From an uncultured Albidovulum sp. (GTDB taxonomy: Bacteria; Pseudomonadota; Alphaproteobacteria; Rhodobacterales; Rhodobacteraceae): a stretch of 64,000 nt of DNA. Of the stretch, positions 38,695 to 47,339 are shown in pieces (positions within the stretch are counted from its first letter, which is position 1; every line of letters begins with the position of its first letter). A program made the position numbers and the translations under genes. Location of the stretch: the NCBI GenBank assembly GCA_913064775.1, contig CAJYAD010000017.1, positions 32,524-96,523 of the forward strand, written 5' to 3'. Under the pieces are notes generated by a model. That model saw only the letters and a list, made by a program, of their open reading frames with translations, did no database searches and had not been told where the DNA came from.

Positions 38695-39390
38695 TCACCC
38701 GGCCTCGGGCAGGCATACGCCGGTTTCGGTCACCACGGCGCGCATCGGAATGTCATGTGGCTGCGGGTAGATGGTGGCGATCCGGCTTGCCGCCAGCCCG
38801 ATGCCATAGGCCCGCACCCCGGGTCCGGCGACCGCCAGCGTGCGGTCGAAATAACCGCCGCCATAGCCCAGCCGGTAGCAGCCCGCGTCATGGCCGACGA
38901 CCGGCGAAATCAGGATGTCGGGGGTCAGCCAGTCGCCCTCGGCCGGCACTGGGATGTTCCAGAATCCGCGCTCCATCCGCGCGCCCGGCGCCCAGGCGCG
39001 GAATCGCAGCGGCGCGGCCTTTTCCACCACCAGCGGCAGCGCCGCCACCGCCCCGCGCTGGAACAGCGCCGCCAGCCAGGGCCGCAGGTCGAGCTCTGAC
39101 CGGATCGGCCAATAGGCCGACACGATCTTGCCCGCCACATCGCCGATCACCCGGTCAAGATGCGCCGCGATGGCCGCCGCCGCCGCCTCGCGCACCGCCA
39201 CCGGCAGGGCCGCGCGGTCCTCAAGCAGGCGGAGACGTTCGGCCTTGCGCCAGCGCGCCACGTCGCGGGCCTGCTGCGCATCGGGCTCGGCGGGCAGGCC
39301 GCCCTGGGACGGATCCAGTTCATGCCAGAAACACGGGGGCGAGGCGTAGCTGCCGCCAGACCCGCCGCCCGCAAGGCCATCGTCGTTCAT
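38695..39390 (-). CDS. 5-formyltetrahydrofolate cyclo-ligase
   Basis: This 231-residue enzyme converts 5-formyl-THF to 5,10-methenyl-THF with ATP. Family motifs are ERGFWNIPVP, ILISPVVGHD, CYRLGYGGGYFDRTL and IPMRAVVTE near the C-terminus. The N-terminal 40 residues are longer than usual and unlike the family. It overlaps the upstream DUF6522-like gene by four bases. A 68-bp scar of a second copy lies at 15989-16056. Confidence 0.9.
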   Translation of the reverse strand: MNDDGLAGGGSGGSYASPPCFWHELDPSQGGLPAEPDAQQARDVARWRKAERLRLLEDRAALPVAVREAAAAAIAAHLDRVIGDVAGKIVSAYWPIRSELDLRPWLAALFQRGAVAALPLVVEKAAPLRFRAWAPGARMERGFWNIPVPAEGDWLTPDILISPVVGHDAGCYRLGYGGGYFDRTLAVAGPGVRAYGIGLAASRIATIYPQPHDIPMRAVVTETGVCLPEAG

Positions 39391-39686
39391 TTGGTGCCTC
39401 CACTCCGCGAAGCCGCGGCCGAGGTTTGCCCCGTCCGCCTCGGCGCGCAATCCGCCGACGACCGTTTCAGAACCTTTCCCCCGGCGTCCACGATCAGGCG
39501 CAAGCGCCGGCTGGCCGAGGTGAACGTCAGCCGGTGACGGCCGGCGTCCTCATCCTGCCCCTGTTCGCAGATGCTGGTGATCGTGCCGTTTCTGAACCCC
39601 TGCATCACCTCGTCCGGCGTTAGATGCAGGCCGGGGGCGATCTCTTCCGCGCCAACCTGAATGGTGCCGTTTTCGAACCCGATCAT
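39387..39686 (-). CDS. DUF6522-like small protein
   Basis: This 99-residue protein has a core MIGFENGTIQVGAEEIAPGL ... FRNGTITSICEQGQDEDAGR ... RLRLIVDAGGKVL. I believe this is the DUF6522 family seen near denitrification genes in alphaproteobacteria; the assignment is from memory of the pattern. The ATG at 39686 is chosen for the G-rich ribosome site seven bases upstream. It is followed by the cyclo-ligase with an ATGA overlap, and its promoter region holds the palindrome at 39739-39759. Confidence 0.65.
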   Translation of the reverse strand: MIGFENGTIQVGAEEIAPGLHLTPDEVMQGFRNGTITSICEQGQDEDAGRHRLTFTSASRRLRLIVDAGGKVLKRSSADCAPRRTGQTSAAASRSGGTK

Positions 39687-39738
39687 CGCCATGCCCCCCA
39701 TGTTGTCGGCCAACCCTGCCTGGGCGAACCTGCACCCA

Positions 39739-39759
39739 TCAATAAGCATTGACAATACC
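39739..39759. promoter_or_regulatory. Second copy of the palindromic operator candidate
   Basis: TCAAT-AAGC-ATTGA (39739-39752) is a perfect dyad within CAATAAGCATTGACAATACC (39740-39759), which shares 17 of 20 bases with the site upstream of the RIC gene. It lies 53 bases before the DUF6522-like gene and 82 bases before the divergent DUF488 gene, so it could control both. Confidence 0.55.
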
Positions 39760-39841
39760 CATATGACCTTGCGGTTCGCGACGAATGGCCTAGGGTCACC
39801 CTGACGCGACAAGCAGCACCGACGGCGGGGAATCGACTGGC

Positions 39842-40207
39842 GTGACCGACATCCGCATCAAACGCGCCTACCGCGCCGCGCGGGTGTCGGACGGGCAGCG
39901 TATTCTGGTCGACCGCCTCTGGCCGCGCGGCCTGGCCAGGGACCGGGTCCGCCTTGCAGCATGGATGAAGGATCTGGCACCCAGCGACGCGCTGCGCCGC
40001 TGGTTCGACCACGACCCCGCGAAATGGGTGGAGTTTCAGCATCGCTACGGCGCCGAGCTGGACGTGCAGCCAGAGGCGATCGACGCGCTTCTGGCGCTGG
40101 TTGACGCCGGGCCGGTGACGCTGATCTACGGCGCCAAGAACGAAGAATTCAACAACGCCAAGGCTTTGCAGGACTATCTTCTCAGGCGGATCGCGGCGTT
40201 CGACTGA
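39842..40207 (+). CDS. DUF488 protein
   Basis: This 121-residue protein shows the DUF488 pattern: IRIKRAYRAA, GQRILVDRLWPRGL, WMKDLAPSDALRRWF and TLIYGAKNEEFNNA. It starts with GTG. The function is unknown. In some denitrifiers such genes lie in nitrogen-oxide clusters, and here it shares an intergenic region with the DUF6522-like operon and the palindromic site. Confidence 0.85.
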   Translation: MTDIRIKRAYRAARVSDGQRILVDRLWPRGLARDRVRLAAWMKDLAPSDALRRWFDHDPAKWVEFQHRYGAELDVQPEAIDALLALVDAGPVTLIYGAKNEEFNNAKALQDYLLRRIAAFD

Positions 40208-40235
40208 CCGCGCGGCCAACAGGCCCGCGCGCGGT

Positions 40236-40751
40236 TCAGGCGGGGACCCGCGGGAGGCGCGCATGGCACCACGACAGGATCTGCGCGGCCTCCGCCGCAA
40301 GCGGCTCTGCCATGCCCTCGGCGAATTGGTCGAAGGCGGCGGCGTTCAGGCGGTTCACGCCGGTCAGCACCGGGATGCCGCGTGCCAGCGCCTCGGCGAT
40401 CAGGGCGCGAAAGCCGCGGCCCTCGGCCTCTTGCTTGCCAAACTTGTTGAGGATGAGAATGTCGACATCCTCGGAAAACCGCGCCTCGACCTGCGCCACC
40501 GCCGTTTCCAGCGCGCCCGCATCCAGCCGGCAGCCATGGGCGCCCTCGCCAAGCTGCTGGTTGATGCGGATCTCCGGCCCGTCGGGCAGAACCTGAATAT
40601 CCATGTCGCAATGGCTGCGCCCGGGGCGGTCGAAATTGGTCTGAACGACGCCCGCCACCTGCAGCCCCTTGGCCATCAGTGCGACGGCGACTTCGGCCAG
40701 TATCAGGTCGGTTCGTCCGCGTTCGTCGGACATGACGGTGGCGATGCGCAT
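40236..40751 (-). CDS. DUF2478 protein
   Basis: This 171-residue protein starts MRIATVMSDERGRTD and has VAGVVQTNFDR, IRINQQLGEGAHGCRLDAGAL and VDILILNKFGKQEAEG. It resembles the nucleotide-binding-fold DUF2478 family, which often sits beside molybdate-transport or molybdoenzyme genes. A perfect FNR-type site lies about 60 bases upstream, suggesting anaerobic expression and a possible molybdenum-related task. No classical P-loop is visible. Confidence 0.8.
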   Translation of the reverse strand: MRIATVMSDERGRTDLILAEVAVALMAKGLQVAGVVQTNFDRPGRSHCDMDIQVLPDGPEIRINQQLGEGAHGCRLDAGALETAVAQVEARFSEDVDILILNKFGKQEAEGRGFRALIAEALARGIPVLTGVNRLNAAAFDQFAEGMAEPLAAEAAQILSWCHARLPRVPA

Positions 40752-40805
40752 GATGGCACTCCCTTTCCTGCGACCCGGATAGATCACCCCGCCGAATGCC
40801 CTGCC

Positions 40806-40819
40806 TTGATATATGTCAA
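40806..40819. promoter_or_regulatory. FNR-type box upstream of the DUF2478 gene
   Basis: TTGAT-ATAT-GTCAA matches the FNR family consensus. The centre is about 62 bases from the start codon, placing a class II transcript start near 40771. It faces the DUF2478 gene; the slipin gene on the other side ends here, so only one gene is a target. Confidence 0.78.
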
Positions 40820-40873
40820 GTAGTGCGTCATGGCAGCGAGGGACCCGCGCCGCCGGTCCATCGCCCCCTTCGC

Positions 40874-41644
40874 CTAGGGTTTCGGTGTCGCTTTTCCGCG
40901 CGACGACATCGCGTCGAGCAGATCCATCGGCAGCGGCAGCACGATGGTATTGGTCCGGTCCCCCGCAATATCGTGCAGCGCGCCCAGATAGCGCAGCTGC
41001 ATCGCGCCGGGCGCCGTGGCCATGGTCATCGCCGCCTCGACCAGCTTCTGGGCCGCCTGCTGCTCGCCCTCGGCGTTGATGATCTTGGCGCGGCGCACCC
41101 GCTCGGCCTCGGCCTGCTTGGCGATGGCGCGGATCATGCTTTCGGAAATATCGACCTGCTTGATCTCGACCGTGCTCACCTTGATGCCCCAGGCCTCGGT
41201 CTGGCTGTCGAGGATTTCCTGGATGTCGACGTTCAGCTTGTCGCGCTCGCCCAGCATCTCGTCGAGAGAATGCTTGCCCAGCACCGAACGCAGCGTGGTC
41301 TGGGCCAGCTGGCTTGTCGCCTGCATGAAATTCTCGACCTGGATCACCGCCTTGTCGGCGTCGATGACGCGAAAGTAGAGCACCGCATTGACCTTGACCG
41401 AAACGTTGTCGCGCGAAATCACATCCTGGCTGGGCACGTCGAGGACGATGGTCCGCATCCCGACGCGCACCATCTGCTGGATATAGGGCAGCATCAGGAT
41501 CAGCCCCGGCCCCTTGACGCCGGTATAGCGGCCAAGCGTGAACATCACGCCGCGCTCATATTCGCGAAACACCCGGACCGACGCGCCAAGCACCACGATC
41601 GCGAGCACGAGGATGACAAGATAGATGGTGAAATTCAGTGACAT
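40874..41644 (-). CDS. Slipin (stomatin-like SPFH protein)
   Basis: This 256-residue protein has one N-terminal membrane segment, then an SPFH domain (REYERGVMFTLGRY, GPGLILMLPYIQ, DVPSQDVISRDNVSVKVNAV) and a coiled-coil with AEAERVRRAKIINAEGE. Slipins scaffold membrane microdomains and are substrates of their partner NfeD protease. The nfeD gene lies 32 bases upstream on the same strand, the standard operon order. Confidence 0.92.
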   Translation of the reverse strand: MSLNFTIYLVILVLAIVVLGASVRVFREYERGVMFTLGRYTGVKGPGLILMLPYIQQMVRVGMRTIVLDVPSQDVISRDNVSVKVNAVLYFRVIDADKAVIQVENFMQATSQLAQTTLRSVLGKHSLDEMLGERDKLNVDIQEILDSQTEAWGIKVSTVEIKQVDISESMIRAIAKQAEAERVRRAKIINAEGEQQAAQKLVEAAMTMATAPGAMQLRYLGALHDIAGDRTNTIVLPLPMDLLDAMSSRGKATPKP

Positions 41645-41676
41645 GGTTCAACTCCGCTAATCTGAATGGCGCCTCG

Positions 41677-43074
41677 TCAATCCGGTGCGACGCGCAAGGT
41701 AAGCCCTTCGCGTCCGGCGACGCGCAGCTGTTGCCCCGGCGTGAACGGCCCCGGCCCGATGGCGCGCCAGTGTTCGCCCATCACCTCGACCACGCCCGTC
41801 TCGCCGGTGTCGCCGTCCCATGAGATCACCGTGGCATGGGCGCCCGTCAGCGCGATGTCGCCGGTGCTGGCCGGTTGGCGCCGCGCGCGCAGCAGCATGG
41901 CCAGAGCGACCATGAACAGGCCGATGCTGAAGACACCCGCACCGATCGCGACGGGCCAGGCCAAGCGGTAGCCCGGTGTGTCGAAGGTCATCATCGCCCC
42001 CAGAACGAAGGCAATCGCCCCGCCGATGCCGAGGGCACCGAAGGCGGGCACGATGGCCTCGGCCACCATCAGCGCCAGGCCCAGCACGGTCAGCGCAAGG
42101 CCGGCAAGGTCGACCGGAATGATGGTCAGGGCGAACAACCCGATCAGCAGGCTGATCGCCCCCACCACGCCCGGCGCGACAAGGCCGGGATGCGCAATCT
42201 CGAAGATCAGACCGTAGGCACCCAGCAGCAGCAACAGGAAGGCGATATTCGGATCGGTGATCGCGGTCAGCAGCCGCGTGCGCAGGTCGGGCGGCACCGG
42301 AACCACCTCGGCGCCCGCCAGCGCGAGGGTGCGCGGCCCGCCAGGCATCTGCACGACGCGCCCGTTCAACTGGTCAAGCAATTGCGGCACGGTGCCGGCG
42401 ATCATGTCGATGACATTCATCTTCAGCGCCTGATCCGAGGGCAGACTGGCCGCCTCGCGTATCGCCGTCTCGGCCCAGTCGGCATTGCGCCCGTGCAGCC
42501 GGGCGAGGCCGCGGATATAGGCCACCGCATCGTTGGTGACCTTGGCCGCCTCGGCATCGGGCGGGCGGATTTGCCTACCCTTGCCCGTCGTGTCCTTGCC
42601 CGCTGAATCTGTCGTGCCGGTCGCGCCCTTGTCGGGCGAAGATGAGGAGAAATCGCCGAACAGGCTGACCGGCGTCGCCGCCCCAAGGTTGGTGCCCGGC
42701 GCCATGGCCGCGATCTGGCAGGCATAAAGGATAAAGGTGCCCGCGCTCGCGGCCCGGGCGCCGCCCGGTGCGACATAGCCCACCACCGGAACCGGCGAGG
42801 ACAGGATGGCCTGCACGATCTGACGCATCGAGCTGTCGAGCCCGCCGGGTGTGTCGATGCGCAGCACGACGATACTGGCGCCATGCTCGGCCGCGCTTTT
42901 CAGGCCGCGCTCGATATAGCCCGCGCTGACCGGGCCCACGGCACCGTCAAGATCCAGCAGATAGGCTTTGGGCGCCGCCATCGCCGCCCCGGACGCAACG
43001 ATCGTCCAAAGCACGAAGCCAAGAAGCGCCAACGTCAGGCGACCCCGGGACCGTAAGGCAGCAGCGCCAGTCAT
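41677..43074 (-). CDS. nfeD: NfeD membrane serine protease homologue
   Basis: This 465-residue long-form NfeD has a signal peptide, a ClpP-like domain (LRIDTPGGLDSSMRQIV ... GGARAASAGTFI with the catalytic serine), four or five membrane segments, and a C-terminal OB-fold NfeD domain ending LRVAGREGLTLRV. It cleaves the C-terminus of its slipin partner. A low-complexity Ser/Lys/Thr insertion lies after VSLFGDFSSS, about residues 135-165. Confidence 0.92.
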   Translation of the reverse strand: MTGAAALRSRGRLTLALLGFVLWTIVASGAAMAAPKAYLLDLDGAVGPVSAGYIERGLKSAAEHGASIVVLRIDTPGGLDSSMRQIVQAILSSPVPVVGYVAPGGARAASAGTFILYACQIAAMAPGTNLGAATPVSLFGDFSSSSPDKGATGTTDSAGKDTTGKGRQIRPPDAEAAKVTNDAVAYIRGLARLHGRNADWAETAIREAASLPSDQALKMNVIDMIAGTVPQLLDQLNGRVVQMPGGPRTLALAGAEVVPVPPDLRTRLLTAITDPNIAFLLLLLGAYGLIFEIAHPGLVAPGVVGAISLLIGLFALTIIPVDLAGLALTVLGLALMVAEAIVPAFGALGIGGAIAFVLGAMMTFDTPGYRLAWPVAIGAGVFSIGLFMVALAMLLRARRQPASTGDIALTGAHATVISWDGDTGETGVVEVMGEHWRAIGPGPFTPGQQLRVAGREGLTLRVAPD

Positions 43075-43430
43075 TTGGCTTCACCTTTCTGTGCCACGCC
43101 CCCTATCCTGCACCTAAGTTTGATATCTGGACATGATAAAGTTTCGCTCCGGCGCGGCCCCGGGGTGCTGGAGCACCACCTGCGCCCGGATCAGAGACAG
43201 CCGATCGCGCCTTTCCCTCTTGTGATACGGCCCGGCCCGCGGGGCGCCGATGCGTGCCCGACCCAGCCGCGACCCGCCCGGCAGCGGACAGCCTTCCCCT
43301 CGCATCAGCTTCAAGGGTTGGAAACATCGAACGTTTGGATTTTAAACAACTTCTTGGCTCAAGCCCGGCCGCTCAAACTCAAATTTCACCTGTCGCCGAT
43401 AGCGTTCCATGAAACCACGGGGACGGATCC
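43075..43430. other. Intergenic region between divergent nfeD and the Hint gene
   Basis: I see no gene, RNA or strong dyad here. The half nearer nfeD is GC-rich. The stretch at about 43320-43390 is AT-richer and probably holds the promoter of the Hint-domain gene. Confidence 0.5.
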
Positions 43431-44597
43431 ATGCCGGGCTATATTTCCGAGATCGACTATTATGGCGGCGCTTCGGTCGAATGGGTTGAGATCGCCATTC
43501 CGACCGGCACCGACGTGTCCAGCTATTCGCTGGTGATGTACACTTCCAGTGGCTATGTCGATGTGTCCCTGTCCCTCGGCACGGTCCAAAGCACGGCTGG
43601 CGGGCATGATGTCTATCTGGTCAACGCAGCCACGCCTGGCTGGCCCGGCCTTGACCAAGGCGAAGGCGTTGCACTGGTCGACGATACCGGAACGGTGCAG
43701 CAGTTCCTTTCCTACAAGGGCTTTACCGTCACCGCCCAGGATGGCCCGGCCGCCGGAACGACCAGTGTCAATGCGGGGAGCGGGGCCGAGGAAGAAGGCC
43801 GGTCGCTGCAAACCGATGACGGTGGCGCCAGCTACTATGTGCAAACCGCGCCGAACCCCGGCTCGATCCCGCCCTGCTATGCCCCGGGCACATTGATCGA
43901 CACTCCCGATGGTCCTCGCGCGGTGGAAACCCTGCGCCCCGGCGATCTGGTGATGACGCTGGATCATGGCCCGCAAGCCATCCGCTGGATCCACAGCGGC
44001 GATCATCCGTTGGAAGGCGCCGAAGACGATGCCAAGCCGGTGTTGATCAAGGCCGGGGCCTTGGGCCGCAACCTGCCCGCGCAGGACCTGATCGTATCTC
44101 AGCAACACCGCATTCTTGTCGGCAGGGCCGGGCATTTGCAGCAGGTCTTCGCGGACGAGGCCTTCGCGCCCGCAAAAGCCCTGACAGCTGCGCCGGGCAT
44201 TCGCCACATGAAAGGCAAAGCCCAGATCACCTGGATTCATTTCGCCTGCGACCGGCACGAGGTGGTCACCGCCAATGGCTGGCTGTCGGAATCGCTCTTG
44301 CTCGGGGCAATGGTCGTGAACGGGTTGCACGCCGCTGAGCGCAAGGCCCTGACTGAAATCTTCGGACCTGCCCCGACGCCCGATGTCACATGGAACGGCC
44401 CGCCCGCGCGGCTATGCCTGAGGGTGGCCGAGGTGCGGCGGAAGCTTGCAAGGCATCTCAAGGAGAAGGGGCGGCTCCTGGCCAAGGACATCCGGAAATG
44501 GGATCGCGATCTTGCACCGACGCAATGCCAAGCCGGACCCATAGGCAAGGCCGCATCATCGGCGCGCCCCCGCCGCAAGGCCCTTCGCGTCGCATAG
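43431..44597 (+). CDS. Hint-domain protein with lamin-tail-like N-terminus
   Basis: This 388-residue protein has about 145 N-terminal residues of beta-rich lamin-tail-like domain (WVEIAIPTGTDVSSYSLVMY). A Hint domain follows, starting at the nucleophile in PPCYAPGTLIDTPDGPRAVE and including PGDLVMTLDHG, HFACDRHEVVTANG and WLSESLLLG. Hint domains cleave the chain before their cysteine and attach the liberated part to a nucleophile. No signal peptide is visible; related proteins in this order are often secreted by type I systems. The tail is strongly basic. Confidence 0.82.
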   Translation: MPGYISEIDYYGGASVEWVEIAIPTGTDVSSYSLVMYTSSGYVDVSLSLGTVQSTAGGHDVYLVNAATPGWPGLDQGEGVALVDDTGTVQQFLSYKGFTVTAQDGPAAGTTSVNAGSGAEEEGRSLQTDDGGASYYVQTAPNPGSIPPCYAPGTLIDTPDGPRAVETLRPGDLVMTLDHGPQAIRWIHSGDHPLEGAEDDAKPVLIKAGALGRNLPAQDLIVSQQHRILVGRAGHLQQVFADEAFAPAKALTAAPGIRHMKGKAQITWIHFACDRHEVVTANGWLSESLLLGAMVVNGLHAAERKALTEIFGPAPTPDVTWNGPPARLCLRVAEVRRKLARHLKEKGRLLAKDIRKWDRDLAPTQCQAGPIGKAASSARPRRKALRVA

Positions 44598-44660
44598 GGC
44601 GCGCGCGGGTCCCGACCCCTGCCCTCCGCCAGCTTCATAAGCGACCGCGACCAGCGATCC

Positions 44661-44909
44661 TTACCTTCTTGCCCGCCCGCCCCGGCGGTGAATTCTATCG
44701 CTCAAAACGGAAATTCCCTGCGAGAGCCGGTTGTTCAGAACGGTCTCGTTGCCGCGCAGGAACGCAAATCCCAAGATCAGGCCAGTTCCAAGATTGCCCG
44801 CCCCGATGAAGGCAAGCACGTCAACCCACCAGGCCGCGCCCAGCAAGATCGCGGCCACCGCGCCCATACCCCCGGTCAATAACGCCCCAAAGATGATCGT
44901 AAGAACCAT
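44661..44909 (-). CDS. Small two-helix membrane protein
   Basis: This 82-residue protein has two hydrophobic segments (TIIFGALLTGGMGAVAAILL and a second around VLAFIGAGNLGTGLILGFAF) and a short basic tail. No family is recognised. The 17-bp palindrome at 45015-45031 lies about 105 bases upstream. Confidence 0.55.
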   Translation of the reverse strand: MVLTIIFGALLTGGMGAVAAILLGAAWWVDVLAFIGAGNLGTGLILGFAFLRGNETVLNNRLSQGISVLSDRIHRRGGRARR

Positions 44910-45459
44910 ACCCAGTTACATCCCCCCACATTGCTCACGCGTTTTCCCATGAAACGCAGCCCTTCCCCGCAGCCTTGACCTGCGCAGGCGGGCCGGAGCA
45001 TTGAACTTCGGGACATTCTGAATTTCAGAATCCACTACATCCGCAACCCCGGTGAATACATCTCCGGTGCAGGGGCAGCGCGCGTGGTGCCACCTGCGGC
45101 AGGTTTTCACGACCTCTGCTTACACCCACGCAAAAGAGAACTTAGGAATCGCAATTCTTAGCTAATTCAGTCTAAAAAAGCTTTCCCTTTGGGCCTTTTC
45201 ACAGCATTACCGGGAATTATGTTCCCACCGCATTCCCGGAAAATCTATATCCTTTTGGGGTATATAACGCACAATTGATTGCGCGCTGTTTCAAAAAACC
45301 GTCAGAAATAGCGCGCGCAGCGGCCAAGGGAATCCATTTTGACCGGGGACGCCGGCAAGGGGGCATTCGTAATCGGCGTTGCAGCCCCTATCGGCAAGCG
45401 AAAAACATCCAGATTATCCACGGTGTTAGCCTGGCCCCGCCAAGGCCCGCGCCTATCCG
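44910..45459. other. 550-base intergenic region with AT-rich centre
   Basis: No gene is supported. The part at about 45130-45290 is AT-rich, with stops in all frames. A perfect 17-bp palindrome lies at 45015-45031 (listed separately). It separates two minus-strand genes and may hold promoters for the small membrane protein. Confidence 0.5.
45015..45031. promoter_or_regulatory. Perfect 17-bp palindrome, operator candidate
   Basis: ATTCTGAATTTCAGAAT is an exact 8-1-8 dyad in otherwise unremarkable sequence, upstream of the small membrane protein gene. No known regulator consensus is matched with confidence. Confidence 0.45.
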
Positions 45460-45819
45460 CTACCGCTTACCGAACGGGTCGGCCTTCACGAACACGCTGT
45501 TCGCGGGCGTCACGCCACGATGATAGGTGCAGAAAGTGTCATGGGCGTCCGGCGTGGTGGTGTGGATCTTGATATTAGTGATCACCTCGACCGCACCGTG
45601 ATCAAGACAGGCCTGCTGTGCCGCCTTGACGATCTCCAGCAACTGGTCCAGCTCGCCATGCATCGTCGTCTCCATCGCGCCGACAACGAATGGCACATTG
45701 GCGTTTTTCACCACATCGATGGCGCGGTCGACAACTTCGTAATTGTTGCCGGTGCGCACCCGTGGGATCACCTGAAAGGCAAGATAGGTCGCATTGCCCT
45801 GCGGCTGGTCGTTTTGCAT
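45460..45819 (-). CDS. MTH1187/YkoF-like thiamine-binding protein
   Basis: This 119-residue protein is of the MTH1187 (DUF77) family: YLAFQVIPRV, FVVGAMETTMHGELDQLLE, and AVEVITNIKIHTT. Members form ferredoxin-like dimers or tetramers and are reported to bind thiamine or its pyrimidine part. No thiamine genes or THI box are seen nearby, so the role here is open. The neighbour downstream is an EamA transporter 59 bases on. Confidence 0.85.
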   Translation of the reverse strand: MQNDQPQGNATYLAFQVIPRVRTGNNYEVVDRAIDVVKNANVPFVVGAMETTMHGELDQLLEIVKAAQQACLDHGAVEVITNIKIHTTTPDAHDTFCTYHRGVTPANSVFVKADPFGKR

Positions 45820-45878
45820 GGGTTCTTCCTTCCCGACCGAAGTGGTGGCCGGCCCGATGGCGCGGTCCGGTCCTTGTC

Positions 45879-46856
45879 TTACTGCGCCACGGATCCCGTC
45901 GCCATGGCGGGCGTTGGCGTCGCCGGGGAAACGTGGCCCTCATCGTCCGAACTTGACCCAGAACTGGGCGCCAACCCACGCACCCGGGCCTGGCGCTGTG
46001 CGGCATACCAAAGGTAAACCGCGAGGCTTCCGATCACGATTCCGCCGCCGACCAGCATCGCCCGCGTCGGCGCCACACCGATGCCGGCCCAGACCCAGAT
46101 CGGCCCAAGGATGGTTTCAAGCAGCATCAGCAGGCTCACATTCGACGCCTGCGTGTAGCGCGAGGCCAGCGAAAGCGAGAAGAACGACACCGGCAGGACC
46201 AGCCCGCCCGACAGCGCGATGGCCCAGACATGGCCGCCTGCCATCGCCTGCGGCCCGCTCCAGGCCAGTCCCAGAAGGCCGGCCAGCAGCGCGCCAACCC
46301 CCACCGCCAGCAGGATCGGCAGCTGCTTGGTGCGACGGATGATGACGAAGCTGAGCGCAAGGCTCAGCGCCACGCCCAGCCCGGCCGCGGCCCCCAGCAG
46401 CGGATGACCCCAGACCCCGCCCGACGGCGCCCCGAACACCGCCACGCCAATGCCGGCCAGCACCGCCACGATCGTCACCCAGGTCGACCAATGCGTCCTC
46501 TCCCCCAGCAGCATCCACGACAGCAGGGCGGAAAAGACCGGCACCGTCGCGACGCTGAACAGCACCACCGGAACCGGCGCCACCGCGATGCCGGTCGCGA
46601 AGAGCACCGCGTTGCAGGTCTGGCTAAGCACGACCAGCAGGCCCGCCCCGCAGGCGATGGCGCGCAGATCGCCGCGCAGATGCCGCCGCCGAAAGACAAG
46701 CCAGGCCAGCAGCAGGGTCGCGCCCATCAGCAGCCCGCGCCAGGCAACCATCTCGGCGCCGCCCATCGCCGACCACCGCATGAACAGCGTGTCGGGGGTG
46801 ATCGCCAGCGCCCCGAACAGGGCGAGGAAGATGCCGAACATGGGATGTCGTGTCAT
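45879..46856 (-). CDS. EamA/DMT-family transporter
   Basis: This 325-residue permease has ten membrane segments in two EamA repeats, starting MTRHPMFGIFLALFGALAIT. The second repeat includes SLALSFVIIRRTK and SNVSLLMLLETILGPIWVW. Members export or import small metabolites; the substrate is unknown. The start at 46856 gives the family length; the long upstream frame is a shadow. The C-terminal 40 residues are hydrophilic. Confidence 0.85.
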   Translation of the reverse strand: MTRHPMFGIFLALFGALAITPDTLFMRWSAMGGAEMVAWRGLLMGATLLLAWLVFRRRHLRGDLRAIACGAGLLVVLSQTCNAVLFATGIAVAPVPVVLFSVATVPVFSALLSWMLLGERTHWSTWVTIVAVLAGIGVAVFGAPSGGVWGHPLLGAAAGLGVALSLALSFVIIRRTKQLPILLAVGVGALLAGLLGLAWSGPQAMAGGHVWAIALSGGLVLPVSFFSLSLASRYTQASNVSLLMLLETILGPIWVWAGIGVAPTRAMLVGGGIVIGSLAVYLWYAAQRQARVRGLAPSSGSSSDDEGHVSPATPTPAMATGSVAQ

Positions 46857-47138
46857 TTGCTGTTCCAAAAGCGACGGCCTAGCCAAGGCCTTACCGCCCC
46901 GCCCGCCCCATTCCAAGCACCTCCCGCGCGACAAGCCTGCAACAGGCGGCCCCCGACCCGGATTGCGCCCTCTTCTCGGCGCCGTCGCCGCCGCGCGATC
47001 GCAGGGAACCTGACGCAGGTTAGCGACGGCGCGGCGGAAGAGACGCAAGCTCTTTCCCGACCGCGGCGACGGAGGGCAAAACCCCTCGATCAATTGGGCG
47101 GCGAAGACGGACGGGCCCGGGAAGGCAGAGGACAGTCA

Positions 47139-47339
47139 ATGCAATTATCTCCACTGATTGGTGTTACGGCTTTCGCCTTTGGCGAGATGCTGATCATCTT
47201 CGCCTGGAGCCGGTCCGGAACCGCCATCGACCCAGTCACCAACAGCTTCCGCTGGCGCTACGGCCACCACTCACGAAGCATTCTGGTCACCGGCGTTGCC
47301 ATGACACTTTCCGGGGCGCTGCTGCTTTTCGGCGGCTGA
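47139..47339 (+). CDS. Small membrane protein
   Basis: This 66-residue protein has two hydrophobic segments (LIGVTAFAFGEMLIIFAW and VTGVAMTLSGALLLFGG) joined by a basic loop. AGAGGAC lies before the ATG. No family is recognised. The SnoaL-like gene follows 123 bases later on the same strand. Confidence 0.55.
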   Translation: MQLSPLIGVTAFAFGEMLIIFAWSRSGTAIDPVTNSFRWRYGHHSRSILVTGVAMTLSGALLLFGG

